From NCBI GenBank assembly GCA_902500785.1, contig CABVRW010000003.1, positions 33,786 through 97,785 of the forward strand: a DNA stretch of 64,000 nt. The letters are read 5' to 3'. The notes under the pieces were generated by a model. That model was not told where the DNA came from. It saw only the letters and a program-made list of their open reading frames with translations, and made no database searches. Source of the DNA: an uncultured Nitrospira sp. Lineage in GTDB: Bacteria; Nitrospirota; Nitrospiria; Nitrospirales; Nitrospiraceae. Shown here in pieces: positions 9,494 through 18,410 of the stretch. The position numbers were made by a program, and so were the translations under genes. Position 1 is the stretch's first letter, and the number at the start of each line of letters is the position of its first letter.

Positions 9494-10147
9494 TTACTTC
9501 TGTTTCGCCCCAGTCGGCGCGAGCAACTTTTCAATCTCTTCCTCGAAGGCTTCAAACGGGAACGCGCCCGGAATCGCAATCGCCGGATTCTTGGTGGTCG
9601 GCTCCTGCGTCGTGCGCATCAGCAGGAAACCGGGCGTGCCATGGAATCCCCAGGAGTTCGCTTCATCCCGGTCTCGAAAGATGGCCTGCACATGCGGGGC
9701 ATCCCGTAAACATTGTCGGAACTGTGATTGGTCGAGGCCGATGGCTTTGGCATGCTGCGTGTAGCTATCCGCGTCCAAGCGCCCGTCCGCAGCAAACAAG
9801 CGGTCATGCATCGGCCAATAGTTGCCCTGGTCTCCGGCACAACGGGCCGCGAGCGCGGCCGTCACCCCAGGACCCTGATCCGCGCGGGGATAGTCCTTGT
9901 AGAGAAACCGCACCTTGCCCGTCTCCACATAACGAGCCTGAATCTTTGGCCAGGTTTCTTTGAAAAACTTGAGGCAGTATCCGCAGGTGAAATCCGAATA
10001 CTCAATGAGCGTCACGGGCGCATCCGCCTTGCCCCGCATACGATGATCGACCGCAGGGGCACTCGCAGCCACGGCCGCACCGGCGACGACCAGGAGAAGG
10101 ACGCACAACACCCAACACCGCAACAGCCACGCCGTCACGGGGGTCAT
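9494..10147 (-). CDS. DsbA-like periplasmic thiol-disulfide protein
   Basis: A 217-residue exported protein. It has an N-terminal hydrophobic signal or anchor (about residues 5-30) and then a thioredoxin-fold domain of the DsbA/DsbG-like type with active site CGYC in the context EYSDFTCGYCLKF, a helical insertion, and the cis-Pro loop GTPGF near residue 170. The chosen ATG overlaps the stop of the deoxyhypusine-synthase-like gene by four bases (ATGA), which indicates translational coupling; the same frame extends further upstream but overlaps that gene entirely. The expected role is oxidation or isomerisation of disulfides in the periplasm. CGYC rather than CPHC suggests a different redox potential from classical DsbA. 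Confidence 0.85.
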   Translation of the reverse strand: MTPVTAWLLRCWVLCVLLLVVAGAAVAASAPAVDHRMRGKADAPVTLIEYSDFTCGYCLKFFKETWPKIQARYVETGKVRFLYKDYPRADQGPGVTAALAARCAGDQGNYWPMHDRLFAADGRLDADSYTQHAKAIGLDQSQFRQCLRDAPHVQAIFRDRDEANSWGFHGTPGFLLMRTTQEPTTKNPAIAIPGAFPFEAFEEEIEKLLAPTGAKQK

Positions 10148-11247
10148 GCCGAAACGCTCTTGGCGCGGCTGCGCTCTAACAGTCCTACCATGAGCAAGGG
10201 CCACACCAGCGTCGCGTCGCTGAGCACTTCGGCGAAGCGCCCACCCTCGGCCGGCGGCACGAACTTGCCCCATGAGATACCTTCTTGATACGTACACCCG
10301 CTCAAACCACCCCAATAATCCGGTTCGGGGCAGATCCGAACACCATAGTGAAACCGTGGCGGCTTGACGTTCAGGCCCAACCGGGTATTGCTGATCTCGA
10401 TGTAGGGCGCCACCTGCTGCGCCCAATTGCGCGGCACCCCGCCGCCGATGGTGAAAATGCCGAGACGTTGGGAGCCGAGGATTTCTTCCGCATAGTGATT
10501 GAGATCGAGATAGGGGTTGAAGACCGGACAGGTTTCGTGAAGCGCGCGCAACACGGCAAGGTCTCCCCCCTCCTTGATTCGGCTGCGAGCCTGATCGATG
10601 TGCTTGCCCATGGCCCAGGTGCCGACATCCAGTCCCATCTCGGAATCGGTAAACGCCGGAATATACACCGGCACATTTTTCAAGTAGGCGCTTTTCAGAA
10701 TGCCAGGGCCTTCAAATTCTTCGCTCAGTGTCTTCCCCAGCTCCCGGGTCAGGAGATGCGAGGACAGCGGCTGATCGGAGTTGATCCGCTTCAGCGTCAA
10801 CGAGACCACATGCTCGACGTAGTTGAGATTCGACTCCATTTCGAGGGTGTCATAGACGCGGTTGTATCCCTTCTGGAATAACTCCTCGTCGCTATGGGAA
10901 GCCTCATGACGATAGTGGAGCTTGCCGACCGATTCGCTCAATCCGTGCGCAACCAGCGCACCGGTCGAGACGATGGCGTGCACCATGCCACGATCGATCA
11001 TCGTGCTGATGATTTTGCCCATCTTGGCAATGGTCATGGCGCCCGAGAGCGTCAGCACGACCTTACAGTCGGCATCTTCGATCATGGCGGCAAGCGTGTC
11101 ATACGCCTCCCCCAGACGGCGACCGCCGAACGCGGTCTTTCGCATCGCCTCTAACAATTCCGAAAAGGAACGAATCTTCTCGGGATCGAGAGGCTCGAGC
11201 GCCTCCAAACCATCCGTGGCACCGTCGTGAAACACCCGTCCCGCCAT
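10144..11247 (-). CDS. Deoxyhypusine synthase-like protein (possible homospermidine synthase)
   Basis: A 367-residue member of the deoxyhypusine synthase family. It has the NAD-binding core pattern VLTLSGAMTIAKMG (64-77), the helix and loop with STGALVAHGLSE (94-105), TIGGGVPRNWAQQ (266-278) and the catalytic-lysine loop EGISWGKF, with Lys328 in the place of the lysine that forms the enzyme-substrate imine. Bacteria lack eIF5A, and characterised bacterial relatives make homospermidine or act on spermidine. The arginine decarboxylase and agmatinase genes 3 kb downstream on the same strand supply putrescine, which fits homospermidine synthesis. That role is inference. The gene is coupled to the following DsbA-like gene. 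Confidence 0.87.
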   Translation of the reverse strand: MAGRVFHDGATDGLEALEPLDPEKIRSFSELLEAMRKTAFGGRRLGEAYDTLAAMIEDADCKVVLTLSGAMTIAKMGKIISTMIDRGMVHAIVSTGALVAHGLSESVGKLHYRHEASHSDEELFQKGYNRVYDTLEMESNLNYVEHVVSLTLKRINSDQPLSSHLLTRELGKTLSEEFEGPGILKSAYLKNVPVYIPAFTDSEMGLDVGTWAMGKHIDQARSRIKEGGDLAVLRALHETCPVFNPYLDLNHYAEEILGSQRLGIFTIGGGVPRNWAQQVAPYIEISNTRLGLNVKPPRFHYGVRICPEPDYWGGLSGCTYQEGISWGKFVPPAEGGRFAEVLSDATLVWPLLMVGLLERSRAKSVSA

Positions 11248-11469
11248 GATGAGAGCCTCCCGAAAAAAATCAACCTTCCGATCGAGCAGCTCATTTTATA
11301 CACAACCGACCGTCGCGGGGTCAATTGAAGCACCGATCGGCCGTGTCGGGGCGACCCGCCGTTCATCACACGTGACACATGCTGAGCGCTCTTCTCGGAT
11401 ACCTCGGAAAGTAGAGTGAGTCTACTGGAAGGACCGGGACAGGAAGGCGGCTGAAGAGGGAACGAACCG

Positions 11470-12222
11470 TCAGCTACGAACGCCGCTGACCAGCGTCAGC
11501 ACCATGGCCGTGAGATACATGAGACTGATACCGGCAAACATACCCGCCGCCACCTGCACTCGACGCGTCGCCGTGTACGATACGACCGTCAGCGAGAGCA
11601 CCACATAGAGCAGCGAGCCTGCGGCCAGGGCGTAACAGCCGATTGCGACGTAGGAAGACACTCCCTGCCCGCTGAGGAACGTCCCGACACAGGTCGGCAC
11701 CCCGGCGATCAGCCCCAGCAGAAAGACATCACGCCAGGACATCGGCGTTTTCCCGGCCGCCCCCACGATGCCGAACCCCTCGGTGCCATTGTGCAAACCA
11801 AAGCCGGCGACCAGTAAGGCGCTGAGCGTGTACTGGCCGCCGGCGTAACTGGCACCGATCGCGAGCCCCTCGCCGAGATTGTGTAACCCCATCCCCACCG
11901 CAATCATGTATGGCAGTGATAGGACGCGGCTTCCTGAGCGCCCGCCGAAAACCTGGCTGGACTCCAACGCGACCAAGCCGACAAAGCTCAGCCCGAGGCT
12001 GCCCAGAAACACCACCCACGAGACCAGATCACGAGCGCCGGTCAGCTCCGTCGCCTCATGCATGAGATCGAAAAAGAGATACACGATCACCCCGGTCGCG
12101 ACGCCGATCAGGCCGCCCTCCCAGGTCCTCGGCAATATTTTCCCAAGGAACAATGCCGCCAGGATCCCGAGATAGACAGGTATGACACCGGCGATCGCGC
12201 CCAGTCCGATCAGATCCAACAT
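11470..12222 (-). CDS. ZIP-family divalent metal transporter
   Basis: A 250-residue integral membrane protein with about eight hydrophobic segments. It has the ZIP signature in helix IV, HNLGEGLAIG, and in helix V, HNGTEGFGI, where His, Asn and Glu residues line the binuclear metal site. This places it in the ZupT/GufA-like group that imports zinc, iron or manganese. It stands alone on the minus strand between short intergenic regions. Metal specificity cannot be deduced. Confidence 0.85.
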   Translation of the reverse strand: MLDLIGLGAIAGVIPVYLGILAALFLGKILPRTWEGGLIGVATGVIVYLFFDLMHEATELTGARDLVSWVVFLGSLGLSFVGLVALESSQVFGGRSGSRVLSLPYMIAVGMGLHNLGEGLAIGASYAGGQYTLSALLVAGFGLHNGTEGFGIVGAAGKTPMSWRDVFLLGLIAGVPTCVGTFLSGQGVSSYVAIGCYALAAGSLLYVVLSLTVVSYTATRRVQVAAGMFAGISLMYLTAMVLTLVSGVRS

Positions 12223-12344
12223 GCCACACTTTTATCAGACCGACGGACGGAGAAGAAAGTTCTTTGTCACAGACGTCGCGCCTGCGACAGAAAACATTCT
12301 CTCCGACTCTCCAAAGATCGAAGCGGCCAGACCGCGCAGGGGCA

Positions 12345-12989
12345 TCAGAGACGACTCTCTGCGCCTTGGAGGGAATAGAGCGGCTGAACCGGTTGCCGAC
12401 GGGCAATCGTCGCCATCACAATCCGGTCGTAGACCGCCGTGTAGGCCATCGCCGTCTCAACGAGCGCATCCAGTGTCTCCTCGCATCGCCCATCCTGCTG
12501 CTGGGGAAGGTGCCAGGGAATGACGGCCTGCCAGTTGAGTTCGGGACATTGCCGGACCTGCTCGGAGGACGTCGCCACCAGGGCCAGTTCCTTGAACTCT
12601 CGGTAGAGCCTGAGGACTTCCGGCGCATCCAATGAGCCATATACCGTCGCCACAATAGGGAACGGGCTTCGGCGCATCAACGGAAACGCCGTGAATCCCG
12701 CATGCACATGGATGAGATCGAACGGGGAGGCTGTGGACAGCGCCTTCTCCACCGCGAGCAACGTCAATGCTTCCGAGAGGTGACGTTTGGGCGCAGGATA
12801 GTGCCGAAGCGCCAGCGGAGCGACCGACACCAACGCGCCCGATACTCTACTGTCTCCGCTCGCGAACACCGTGACATCATGACCGAATCGGATCAAACCC
12901 TTCGTCAGGAATGCGACGCCGCGGGCTTCCGGACCGTCACTCTCGATCGACACCTCTTCTACACACGGACTGACATGAGCAATGCGCAT
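12345..12989 (-). CDS. Miniature GT4-type glycosyltransferase-like protein
   Basis: A 214-residue protein that starts like a GT-B glycosyltransferase. MRIAHVSPCVEEV, the glycine-poor loop and helix to FLTKGLIRFGHDVTVFASGDS, and DLIHVHAGFTAFPLM reproduce the N-terminal acceptor-side Rossmann domain. The donor-binding C-terminal domain (about 170 residues with the EX7E motif) is absent. After about residue 170 the chain passes straight into a helix, DALVETAMAYTAVYDRIV, which resembles the final helix of full-length family members. A good GGGAGAA ribosome site precedes the ATG, so expression is likely. This looks like a clean internal loss rather than a random truncation. Activity is doubtful. 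Confidence 0.65.
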   Translation of the reverse strand: MRIAHVSPCVEEVSIESDGPEARGVAFLTKGLIRFGHDVTVFASGDSRVSGALVSVAPLALRHYPAPKRHLSEALTLLAVEKALSTASPFDLIHVHAGFTAFPLMRRSPFPIVATVYGSLDAPEVLRLYREFKELALVATSSEQVRQCPELNWQAVIPWHLPQQQDGRCEETLDALVETAMAYTAVYDRIVMATIARRQPVQPLYSLQGAESRL

Positions 12990-13410
12990 ACGCTTCTCCC
13001 TTTTCTTGTTCCTCGATCACCCGGGTCGTTCCCTCGCTCAGGGCACGGTCCTCTCCCACGCATCTCAATCAAGCCGTGCTTACAGGATCCAGTTCGGCCG
13101 GATCGACGCCATGACGGCTGTGGTTGAGGCTGTCTGTGCACCATCTGACGGTTCGACTCAACCGTACGGACAGGCATAGCAAAAGACCCGCACCTCACAT
13201 CATGAGGGGGATGGTACGACGGCAACATGAAAATTCGCTGAAGACTATATGAAAATTTGATGAGCGTGAGGCGAGATATGGAGAGTCAGCGTCACTCGAA
13301 TGGATGTCAGCAGCCCGACGGCTCAGACAAGGGTTCTGTGCGCGAGACCTGACCTTGTTCCGCAGCCTACGGATGATGAGGAAGGATGTCTAGAGGAACA
13401 CTGCGCGGGA
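12990..13410. other. Non-coding interval of about 420 bp
   Basis: Between the glycosyltransferase-like gene and a small zinc-ribbon gene. Open frames here are short, with no ribosome site or recognisable product. It contains an AT-richer segment around 13220-13280 that could hold promoter elements. I see no clear RNA gene, hairpin terminator or repeat. Confidence 0.4.
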
Positions 13411-13656
13411 TCACACCGCTCGCGACTTGCAGACCGTCGACTGACAACTTTCACAGCGCGTCTGAAACCACCACGCGCCGTCAGGACTGAGGCCTTGCGC
13501 TTGCAGCACGGCCGATTCATCCTGCCATAGCTCCTGCGCCGCATCATGCGGGCCGGCAACCTTCACCCGATTACACCCCCGACAGCGGAATAACACCGGG
13601 CGACCGAAGAAACGCTCTGATCCCTCTCCTGTCTTCTCCTGGCCACCGGTGCGCAT
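13411..13656 (-). CDS. Small zinc-ribbon protein of unknown function
   Basis: An 81-residue protein with CRGC near residue 24 and CESC near residue 68, spaced like a four-cysteine zinc ribbon, and Trp/Phe residues between them. The ATG at 13656 has GGGAGGG about five bases upstream, which decides the start over an earlier in-frame Met. It lies 144 bp after the response regulator gene on the same strand. No functional assignment is possible. Confidence 0.55.
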   Translation of the reverse strand: MRTGGQEKTGEGSERFFGRPVLFRCRGCNRVKVAGPHDAAQELWQDESAVLQAQGLSPDGAWWFQTRCESCQSTVCKSRAV

Positions 13657-13800
13657 ACACCCTCCCGCCGTGATTGCCGAGCCTGCCACCCCTTATAAGA
13701 CAGTTCGGCACCCTGCGGAACTCGTAAGGCCTGACAGTATCGGACGGAAGATTACGAGGGGTAGACGCTTGAGGGCACCAGCGGGAAATCCTAGGAGAGG

Positions 13801-14445
13801 TCAAGAAGAAGCCAAAATCCCGTGTGTTAGCGCATATTTGATCAGTTCGGCCGTGGTGCGCAGGTTCAGCTGCTCCATGATCTGCGCCTTGTGAAACTCC
13901 ACGGTTCTGGTCGAAATCTTGAGGCGGATTGCGATGTCCTTCACCGTTCGCCCTTCCGCCAGCAACTGCAACACCTCGCGCTGACGAAAGGTCAGCGTTT
14001 TCTTCTGGTACGGCTGACCCGGTGCGGCCGTGAGCAGCACCTCCAGCAAATCTTTCGCGATCAACGGCGTGATGTAGGTATGCCCGGCCCACACAGCCCG
14101 AATCGCCTGCTCCAGCTCGTCGACCGCCGATCGCTTCAGAACATACCCCGAAGCTCCGGCTTCGAAAGCGGATCGGACATAGTCTGCATCGGCATGCATG
14201 GTGACAAAAATCACCTTGATCGACGGGTGCGCTTTCTTGAGCTGCGTGGCCGCATCGATGCCGTTCAGTAAGGGCATCGACACGTCGAGAATCACGATAT
14301 CGGGCTGTACCCGCTGCGCCGCCTCCAGGAGTGCCCGTCCGTCCTCAACCATCCCCACTAGGTCGCATTGATCGTCGAGGATGCGGCGGAAGCCTTCGAG
14401 CACTAAGGAATGATCGTCGGCCAATAACACCCGTGGCTTAGACAT
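13801..14445 (-). CDS. NarL/FixJ-family response regulator
   Basis: A 214-residue two-component regulator. The receiver domain (about residues 4-118) has the acidic pair ADDH and phospho-acceptor Asp54 in VILDVSMP, with Thr and Lys in VTMHAD and VLKR. The C-terminal LuxR-type helix-turn-helix (about 148-212) has LTFRQREVLQLLAEGRTVKD and STRTVEFHKAQIMEQL. The ATG at 14445 follows GGGGGAAG by five bases. The gene overlaps the end of the histidine kinase gene, so the two form one unit. Target genes are not evident. Confidence 0.9.
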   Translation of the reverse strand: MSKPRVLLADDHSLVLEGFRRILDDQCDLVGMVEDGRALLEAAQRVQPDIVILDVSMPLLNGIDAATQLKKAHPSIKVIFVTMHADADYVRSAFEAGASGYVLKRSAVDELEQAIRAVWAGHTYITPLIAKDLLEVLLTAAPGQPYQKKTLTFRQREVLQLLAEGRTVKDIAIRLKISTRTVEFHKAQIMEQLNLRTTAELIKYALTHGILASS

Positions 14446-15604
14446 GCGCACTTCCCCCTATCGGCACATCGACCTCGATGTGCGTCCCGTGCCCCGGCGC
14501 CGTCCTGATCTCCAATGTGCCTTGTACCAACCGCACCCGCTCTTTCATGCTGAGCAACCCTAACCGTCCGCGCATCTGTGATGCCTGCATCGAATCGAAT
14601 CCGACCCCGTTGTCCCGAATCGAGAGAGTAACTCTCCCTTCATCGCAAATCAATTCCACTTCCACCTCAGAGGCCTGGGCGTGATGGGCGACATTGTTGA
14701 GACTCTCCTGCGCAATCCGATAGACGCTGGTGGCCAGATCGGAGGGAACCGGATTTACCGGATCGTGATGGACATACACCGCGTGAACCCCGGTGCTGGC
14801 CGAAAAGTCATCCACCAACCGGCGAACGGCTTTGGTGAGCCCAAGATCGTCCAGAATCGACGGATGAAATCGATAGGCCATCTGCCGGACATCGTCCGAC
14901 ACCGCGGTCAAACGACCCGTGATCGAACGCACCATGCTGATGATGGAGGCGAAATCTCCCGCTTCACCCTTTTCTATCCGTCGCAGGTCCATCGCCAACA
15001 TCGCCAATCGTTGGTTCACGTCATCATGCAGATCACGCGCGATGCGGCGGCGTTCCCCCTCTTGAGCCGTCAGCAGTTGACCAGCCAGCGACCGGAGTTC
15101 CTCGCGACTGCCCCGTAACTCCTCCTGACTCACCTTCAACGACGTCTCGCTCTCTCTGAGCGATTGCTCCGTCTCCATTCGTTCGCCGATCTCCTCGACC
15201 AGCGCCTGGTTCACCATCGCTAGTTCACGCGTACGCTCATCTACCCGAACCTCGAGCTCGTTGTGAGCATTACGGAGCGCCGCTTCGATTCTCCGACGCT
15301 GCATCGAATAGATGACGGGAAACCAGATCGCCGTCAGACTAAAGAACCGGTTGCTGAGTCCCATCCAGAACGGAACATTTTGCAGCGTGACCCCCAGAAA
15401 GACATCGGAGAGGGCTAAAATCGAACACGTCCCGGCCACCAACAAAGGAACCTTGCGATTCTGAACCGCTAAGGACAGCACCACAAGGCCTCCATACAGC
15501 ACACCGTTGCCGATGCCTAGTGGAAGATAGAGATCAAGGGTGTACAAACCGATTCCGAGGACAATGATGGTCAGAAGCAACAGTCTGTGGGAGGGCTGGG
15601 GCAT
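14438..15604 (-). CDS. NarX-type sensor histidine kinase
   Basis: A 388-residue membrane sensor kinase. Four or so hydrophobic segments (about residues 7-105) are followed by a long coiled coil (about 105-180), a HisKA_3 dimerisation domain with phospho-acceptor His193 in IARDLHDDVNQRLAML, and an HATPase domain with RDNGVGFD and GRLGLLSMKERV. This is the NarX/DegS/LiaS class, which pairs with NarL-type regulators such as the overlapping downstream gene. ATG 15604 is chosen because AGGGAGGA lies 10 bases before it. No PAS, GAF or periplasmic sensor domain is seen, so the signal is probably sensed within the membrane part. Confidence 0.9.
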   Translation of the reverse strand: MPQPSHRLLLLTIIVLGIGLYTLDLYLPLGIGNGVLYGGLVVLSLAVQNRKVPLLVAGTCSILALSDVFLGVTLQNVPFWMGLSNRFFSLTAIWFPVIYSMQRRRIEAALRNAHNELEVRVDERTRELAMVNQALVEEIGERMETEQSLRESETSLKVSQEELRGSREELRSLAGQLLTAQEGERRRIARDLHDDVNQRLAMLAMDLRRIEKGEAGDFASIISMVRSITGRLTAVSDDVRQMAYRFHPSILDDLGLTKAVRRLVDDFSASTGVHAVYVHHDPVNPVPSDLATSVYRIAQESLNNVAHHAQASEVEVELICDEGRVTLSIRDNGVGFDSMQASQMRGRLGLLSMKERVRLVQGTLEIRTAPGHGTHIEVDVPIGGSAHV

Positions 15605-15643
15605 GGAGGAGCAATTATCCTCCCTTCTCCATGGAGGCTTCAA

Positions 15644-16044
15644 GACGGTTCCTTAGCCGAGCCGTCTCCCACAAGGTGATCATCGCCTCGATCCCCAACC
15701 AGACCACTCTCACAGTCCGGGCCGGCCGCACCCTGATTTCTGGTTCAGGAATCCAATGTCCTGAGATCATCCGACGCCGCAGAACGCGCCCAGCCTCAAC
15801 AAAATCACTCGTGCCGGACGGACATGCACTCCCTCGCCGACAAGACGAGACCTCCGGCTTGCGCGGAGGCGGAGTCCTCGCTGAGAGCGCATGTGCACCC
15901 GATAATCAATGGACAAACATCCACCTGTCCGGCATAATGCCTCAACGGTTCCGCACAGTAGTTCCTATCGATTTCCACGTATTCATTTCATGCTTCACGC
16001 ACCGCTGCACTCGCCAGTGACCTTCCTCTGAGGCCACCTATTCT
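15644..16044. other. Divergent intergenic region of about 400 bp
   Basis: Lies between the histidine kinase gene (minus) and the antiporter gene (plus), so it should hold both promoters. An open frame at 15631-16020 has no recognisable domain and an Arg/Pro-rich low-quality translation, and I treat it as non-coding. No strong hairpin or repeat was found. Confidence 0.4.
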
Positions 16045-17973
16045 GTGACCACCGCCCACGCCAGCATGACCTTCGCCATCGCACTGGTTGCCGGAGTGTT
16101 GGCCCAAAGTTTGGCCAAACACCTGCGGATTCCCGGGATCATCTTGCTGCTGGCAATCGGCGGCGCGCTGGGACCGGAGGGGTTCGACTGGGTGCATCCC
16201 GACTCCATCGGCGGGGGGTTGTTCGATCTGGTTGATTTGGCCGTGGCCGTCATCCTCTTCGAAGGCGGCCTGAATCTGGAAGCCTCCCGACTACGACGCC
16301 AGGAAACCCCCATCCGTCGGTTGATCACCTGGGGTGCCCTGATCACATTTGGGGGCGCCGTCGGTTCCGCCATGCTGTTTCTGCATTGGCCCCTGAGCTT
16401 GGCCGCCCTGTTCGGTAGCCTGGTCGTGGTCACCGGACCCACGGTCGTCGCGCCGCTCATCCGTGATATGCGGCTGCGCCCCGGCCTCAAGACCGTGATC
16501 GAGGCCGAAGGGGTCCTGATCGATCCGATCGGGGCGATTCTCGCCATTCTCGTGTTACACATCGTGCTCGCTCCCGGCGCCGAGACGTTGGCGAGCGAAT
16601 TATACTTTCTCAGCATGCGCCTGGGTTTTGGCATCCTGGCGGGGCTGGCCGGCGGGCTGATCATCGGCTGGCTCTTGCGTGTGCGGGGGCTCGTGCCGCA
16701 AGGACATGAGAACATCTTTACGCTGGCGCTGGTCTATTTCTTATTTCAGGCCGCCGATCACATCATCTCCCACAGCGGCATCCTGGCCGTGACCGTGGCG
16801 GGCATCCTGGTCGGGAATATGGGAACTCAGGTGGATCGCGACCTCCGCGAGTTCAAGGACCAGCTCACGGTCATGTTCGTGGGTTTGTTGTTCATTCTTC
16901 TGTCCGCCGATATCCGTTGGGGAGACATGATCCAAATCGGATGGCCGGCGGTGTGGATCAACGGCGCCCTCATCCTCGTCGTCCGACCGCTCAGCGTGTT
17001 GCTGTCCACCTACCGGTCAGGGTTGGTCCTTCGCGAGCAACTCTTCCTGGCCTGGGTGGCACCTCGCGGCATTGTGGCCGCGGCCATGGCCACGCTGACC
17101 GCGGATGCCATGCTCCGGCAGCACGTCAACGGCGGAGAAGAACTTCGTGCCATGGTCTTCCTCACGATCGCCGTCACGGTGGTGCACGCCGGAACCACGG
17201 CCAGACTGGCGGCCTGGCTGTTGAATCTCCAACTCCCCGGTCGGAATGCCGTGGCCATTCTCGGCGCCCATGGGCTGGGTCTCGCTCTGGCACGTGAACT
17301 ACACACAGAGGGCGTTCCCACCGTGTTTCTAGACGCTGACCCGAAGCGTTGTCGAGAGGCGCAGGAAGCTGGTTTCACCGTGGTCTTCGGCGATGCCCTG
17401 CAGGAGCGCACCCTTCAACGGGCGCATTTTGAGGTCGTCGACAAGGTGATCGGGCTCACCGCAAACGAACATCTCAACTGTCGGTTTGTGGCCCAAGCGC
17501 GGATGCTCTTTAAAGTGCCGACCGCCTATGTAGCGGTCGAGGCGCTGAACGGCACGGGTGAATCCAGTCCGTTGCGGCAATTAGAGGCAGAGGTGCTCTT
17601 CGAAGGTCCCCACGATACAGAACGGTGGGACGTCCGCTGGCGACATGGCGACCTGGAAGTCATCCGGTGCGTATATGACTCGCCCAAGAATGAGACGCCT
17701 TCGTCCGACAAGCCGGCAGAACCGCCTGCAACCACACACTCCCTGGGAGAACATGGCGTGATCCTCACGATCCATGATGGGAAACGCATATTTCCGATGT
17801 GGCTGGGCTATCAACCAAAGGCCGGAGATCACGCGGCAGTCGCGGTCTTCAAGCCACAGCGCGATGAAGCGATTACGCAGTTGGGAGAGGCCGGGTGGAT
17901 CGTCGCACCCCCTTCTTCCGCTCCGGAAGAGACTCCCGCTCCTGTCAATCTGCAGAATCCTTCCCTCGCCTAA
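16045..17973 (+). CDS. NhaP-type cation:proton antiporter with C-terminal RCK_N domain
   Basis: A 642-residue CPA1-type antiporter. About 12 hydrophobic segments occupy residues 5-395, with helix motifs VVVTGPTVVAPLIRD (with the conserved TGPT) and EGVLIDPIGA (with the essential Asp). A Rossmann-type TrkA/RCK_N domain follows at about 405-520, starting AILGAHGLGLALARE (G-x-H-G-x-G). An acidic and Pro-rich C-terminal part (about 520-642) matches nothing I recognise. The RCK module suggests gating by NAD(H) or another nucleotide. The start is GTG at 16045. The likely role is Na+ or K+ for H+ exchange in pH and salt homeostasis. Confidence 0.88.
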   Translation: MTTAHASMTFAIALVAGVLAQSLAKHLRIPGIILLLAIGGALGPEGFDWVHPDSIGGGLFDLVDLAVAVILFEGGLNLEASRLRRQETPIRRLITWGALITFGGAVGSAMLFLHWPLSLAALFGSLVVVTGPTVVAPLIRDMRLRPGLKTVIEAEGVLIDPIGAILAILVLHIVLAPGAETLASELYFLSMRLGFGILAGLAGGLIIGWLLRVRGLVPQGHENIFTLALVYFLFQAADHIISHSGILAVTVAGILVGNMGTQVDRDLREFKDQLTVMFVGLLFILLSADIRWGDMIQIGWPAVWINGALILVVRPLSVLLSTYRSGLVLREQLFLAWVAPRGIVAAAMATLTADAMLRQHVNGGEELRAMVFLTIAVTVVHAGTTARLAAWLLNLQLPGRNAVAILGAHGLGLALARELHTEGVPTVFLDADPKRCREAQEAGFTVVFGDALQERTLQRAHFEVVDKVIGLTANEHLNCRFVAQARMLFKVPTAYVAVEALNGTGESSPLRQLEAEVLFEGPHDTERWDVRWRHGDLEVIRCVYDSPKNETPSSDKPAEPPATTHSLGEHGVILTIHDGKRIFPMWLGYQPKAGDHAAVAVFKPQRDEAITQLGEAGWIVAPPSSAPEETPAPVNLQNPSLA

Positions 17974-18410
17974 CAACGTGCGGATCATCGGCTCAGGTGC
18001 GCAGCCCCACGAAATAGAGTTGACGTCACTCAGCCGACGGAAACCAAGCCCCTGATTCGTTCACGCCTGCCGTTTGATTCCGGACGTCCATGCAACAGGG
18101 AGTCGGACTGGAGACATCGATTGACCGCCAAGCCCAGCAAGAAAGGCTGGTGGTCGGATGCCGCTCTGTCCGGCTTACCGACCGACTGTGGTCCGCTGAT
18201 TAGGAGGGAGAAAGAGCGATTATTTGATCAGGGTCGCTATTGAAACGGTTTTCCCAAATTGATTGCGATCTCATGAGCTTGAGGCGTTCCATTAATTCTA
18301 TCTTTTCCCGTCCTTTCCCGTCCCGTCTAGTCTGGCCACAAAAGTGGTCCCACCGCGCGACCCGCCGTGAAGGTGTTGTCGCGTTCCTTGTCGTCCGTCG
18401 TCACCGGCAT
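17974..18410. other. Non-coding interval of about 440 bp
   Basis: Between the convergent antiporter gene and the exported hypothetical gene. It has a run of short pyrimidine repeats of the form TTTCCCGTCC around 18300-18330 but no convincing gene, RNA or terminator. Confidence 0.4.

Noticed and set aside
15631..16020. A 129-residue gene between the kinase and the antiporter
   Set aside because: It overlaps the kinase 5' end, has no clear ribosome site and its translation is rich in Arg/Pro with no fold-like pattern.
18295..18335. A CRISPR-like or simple repeat array of TTTCCCGTCC
   Set aside because: Only two or three irregular short units; no spacers and no cas genes in the window.
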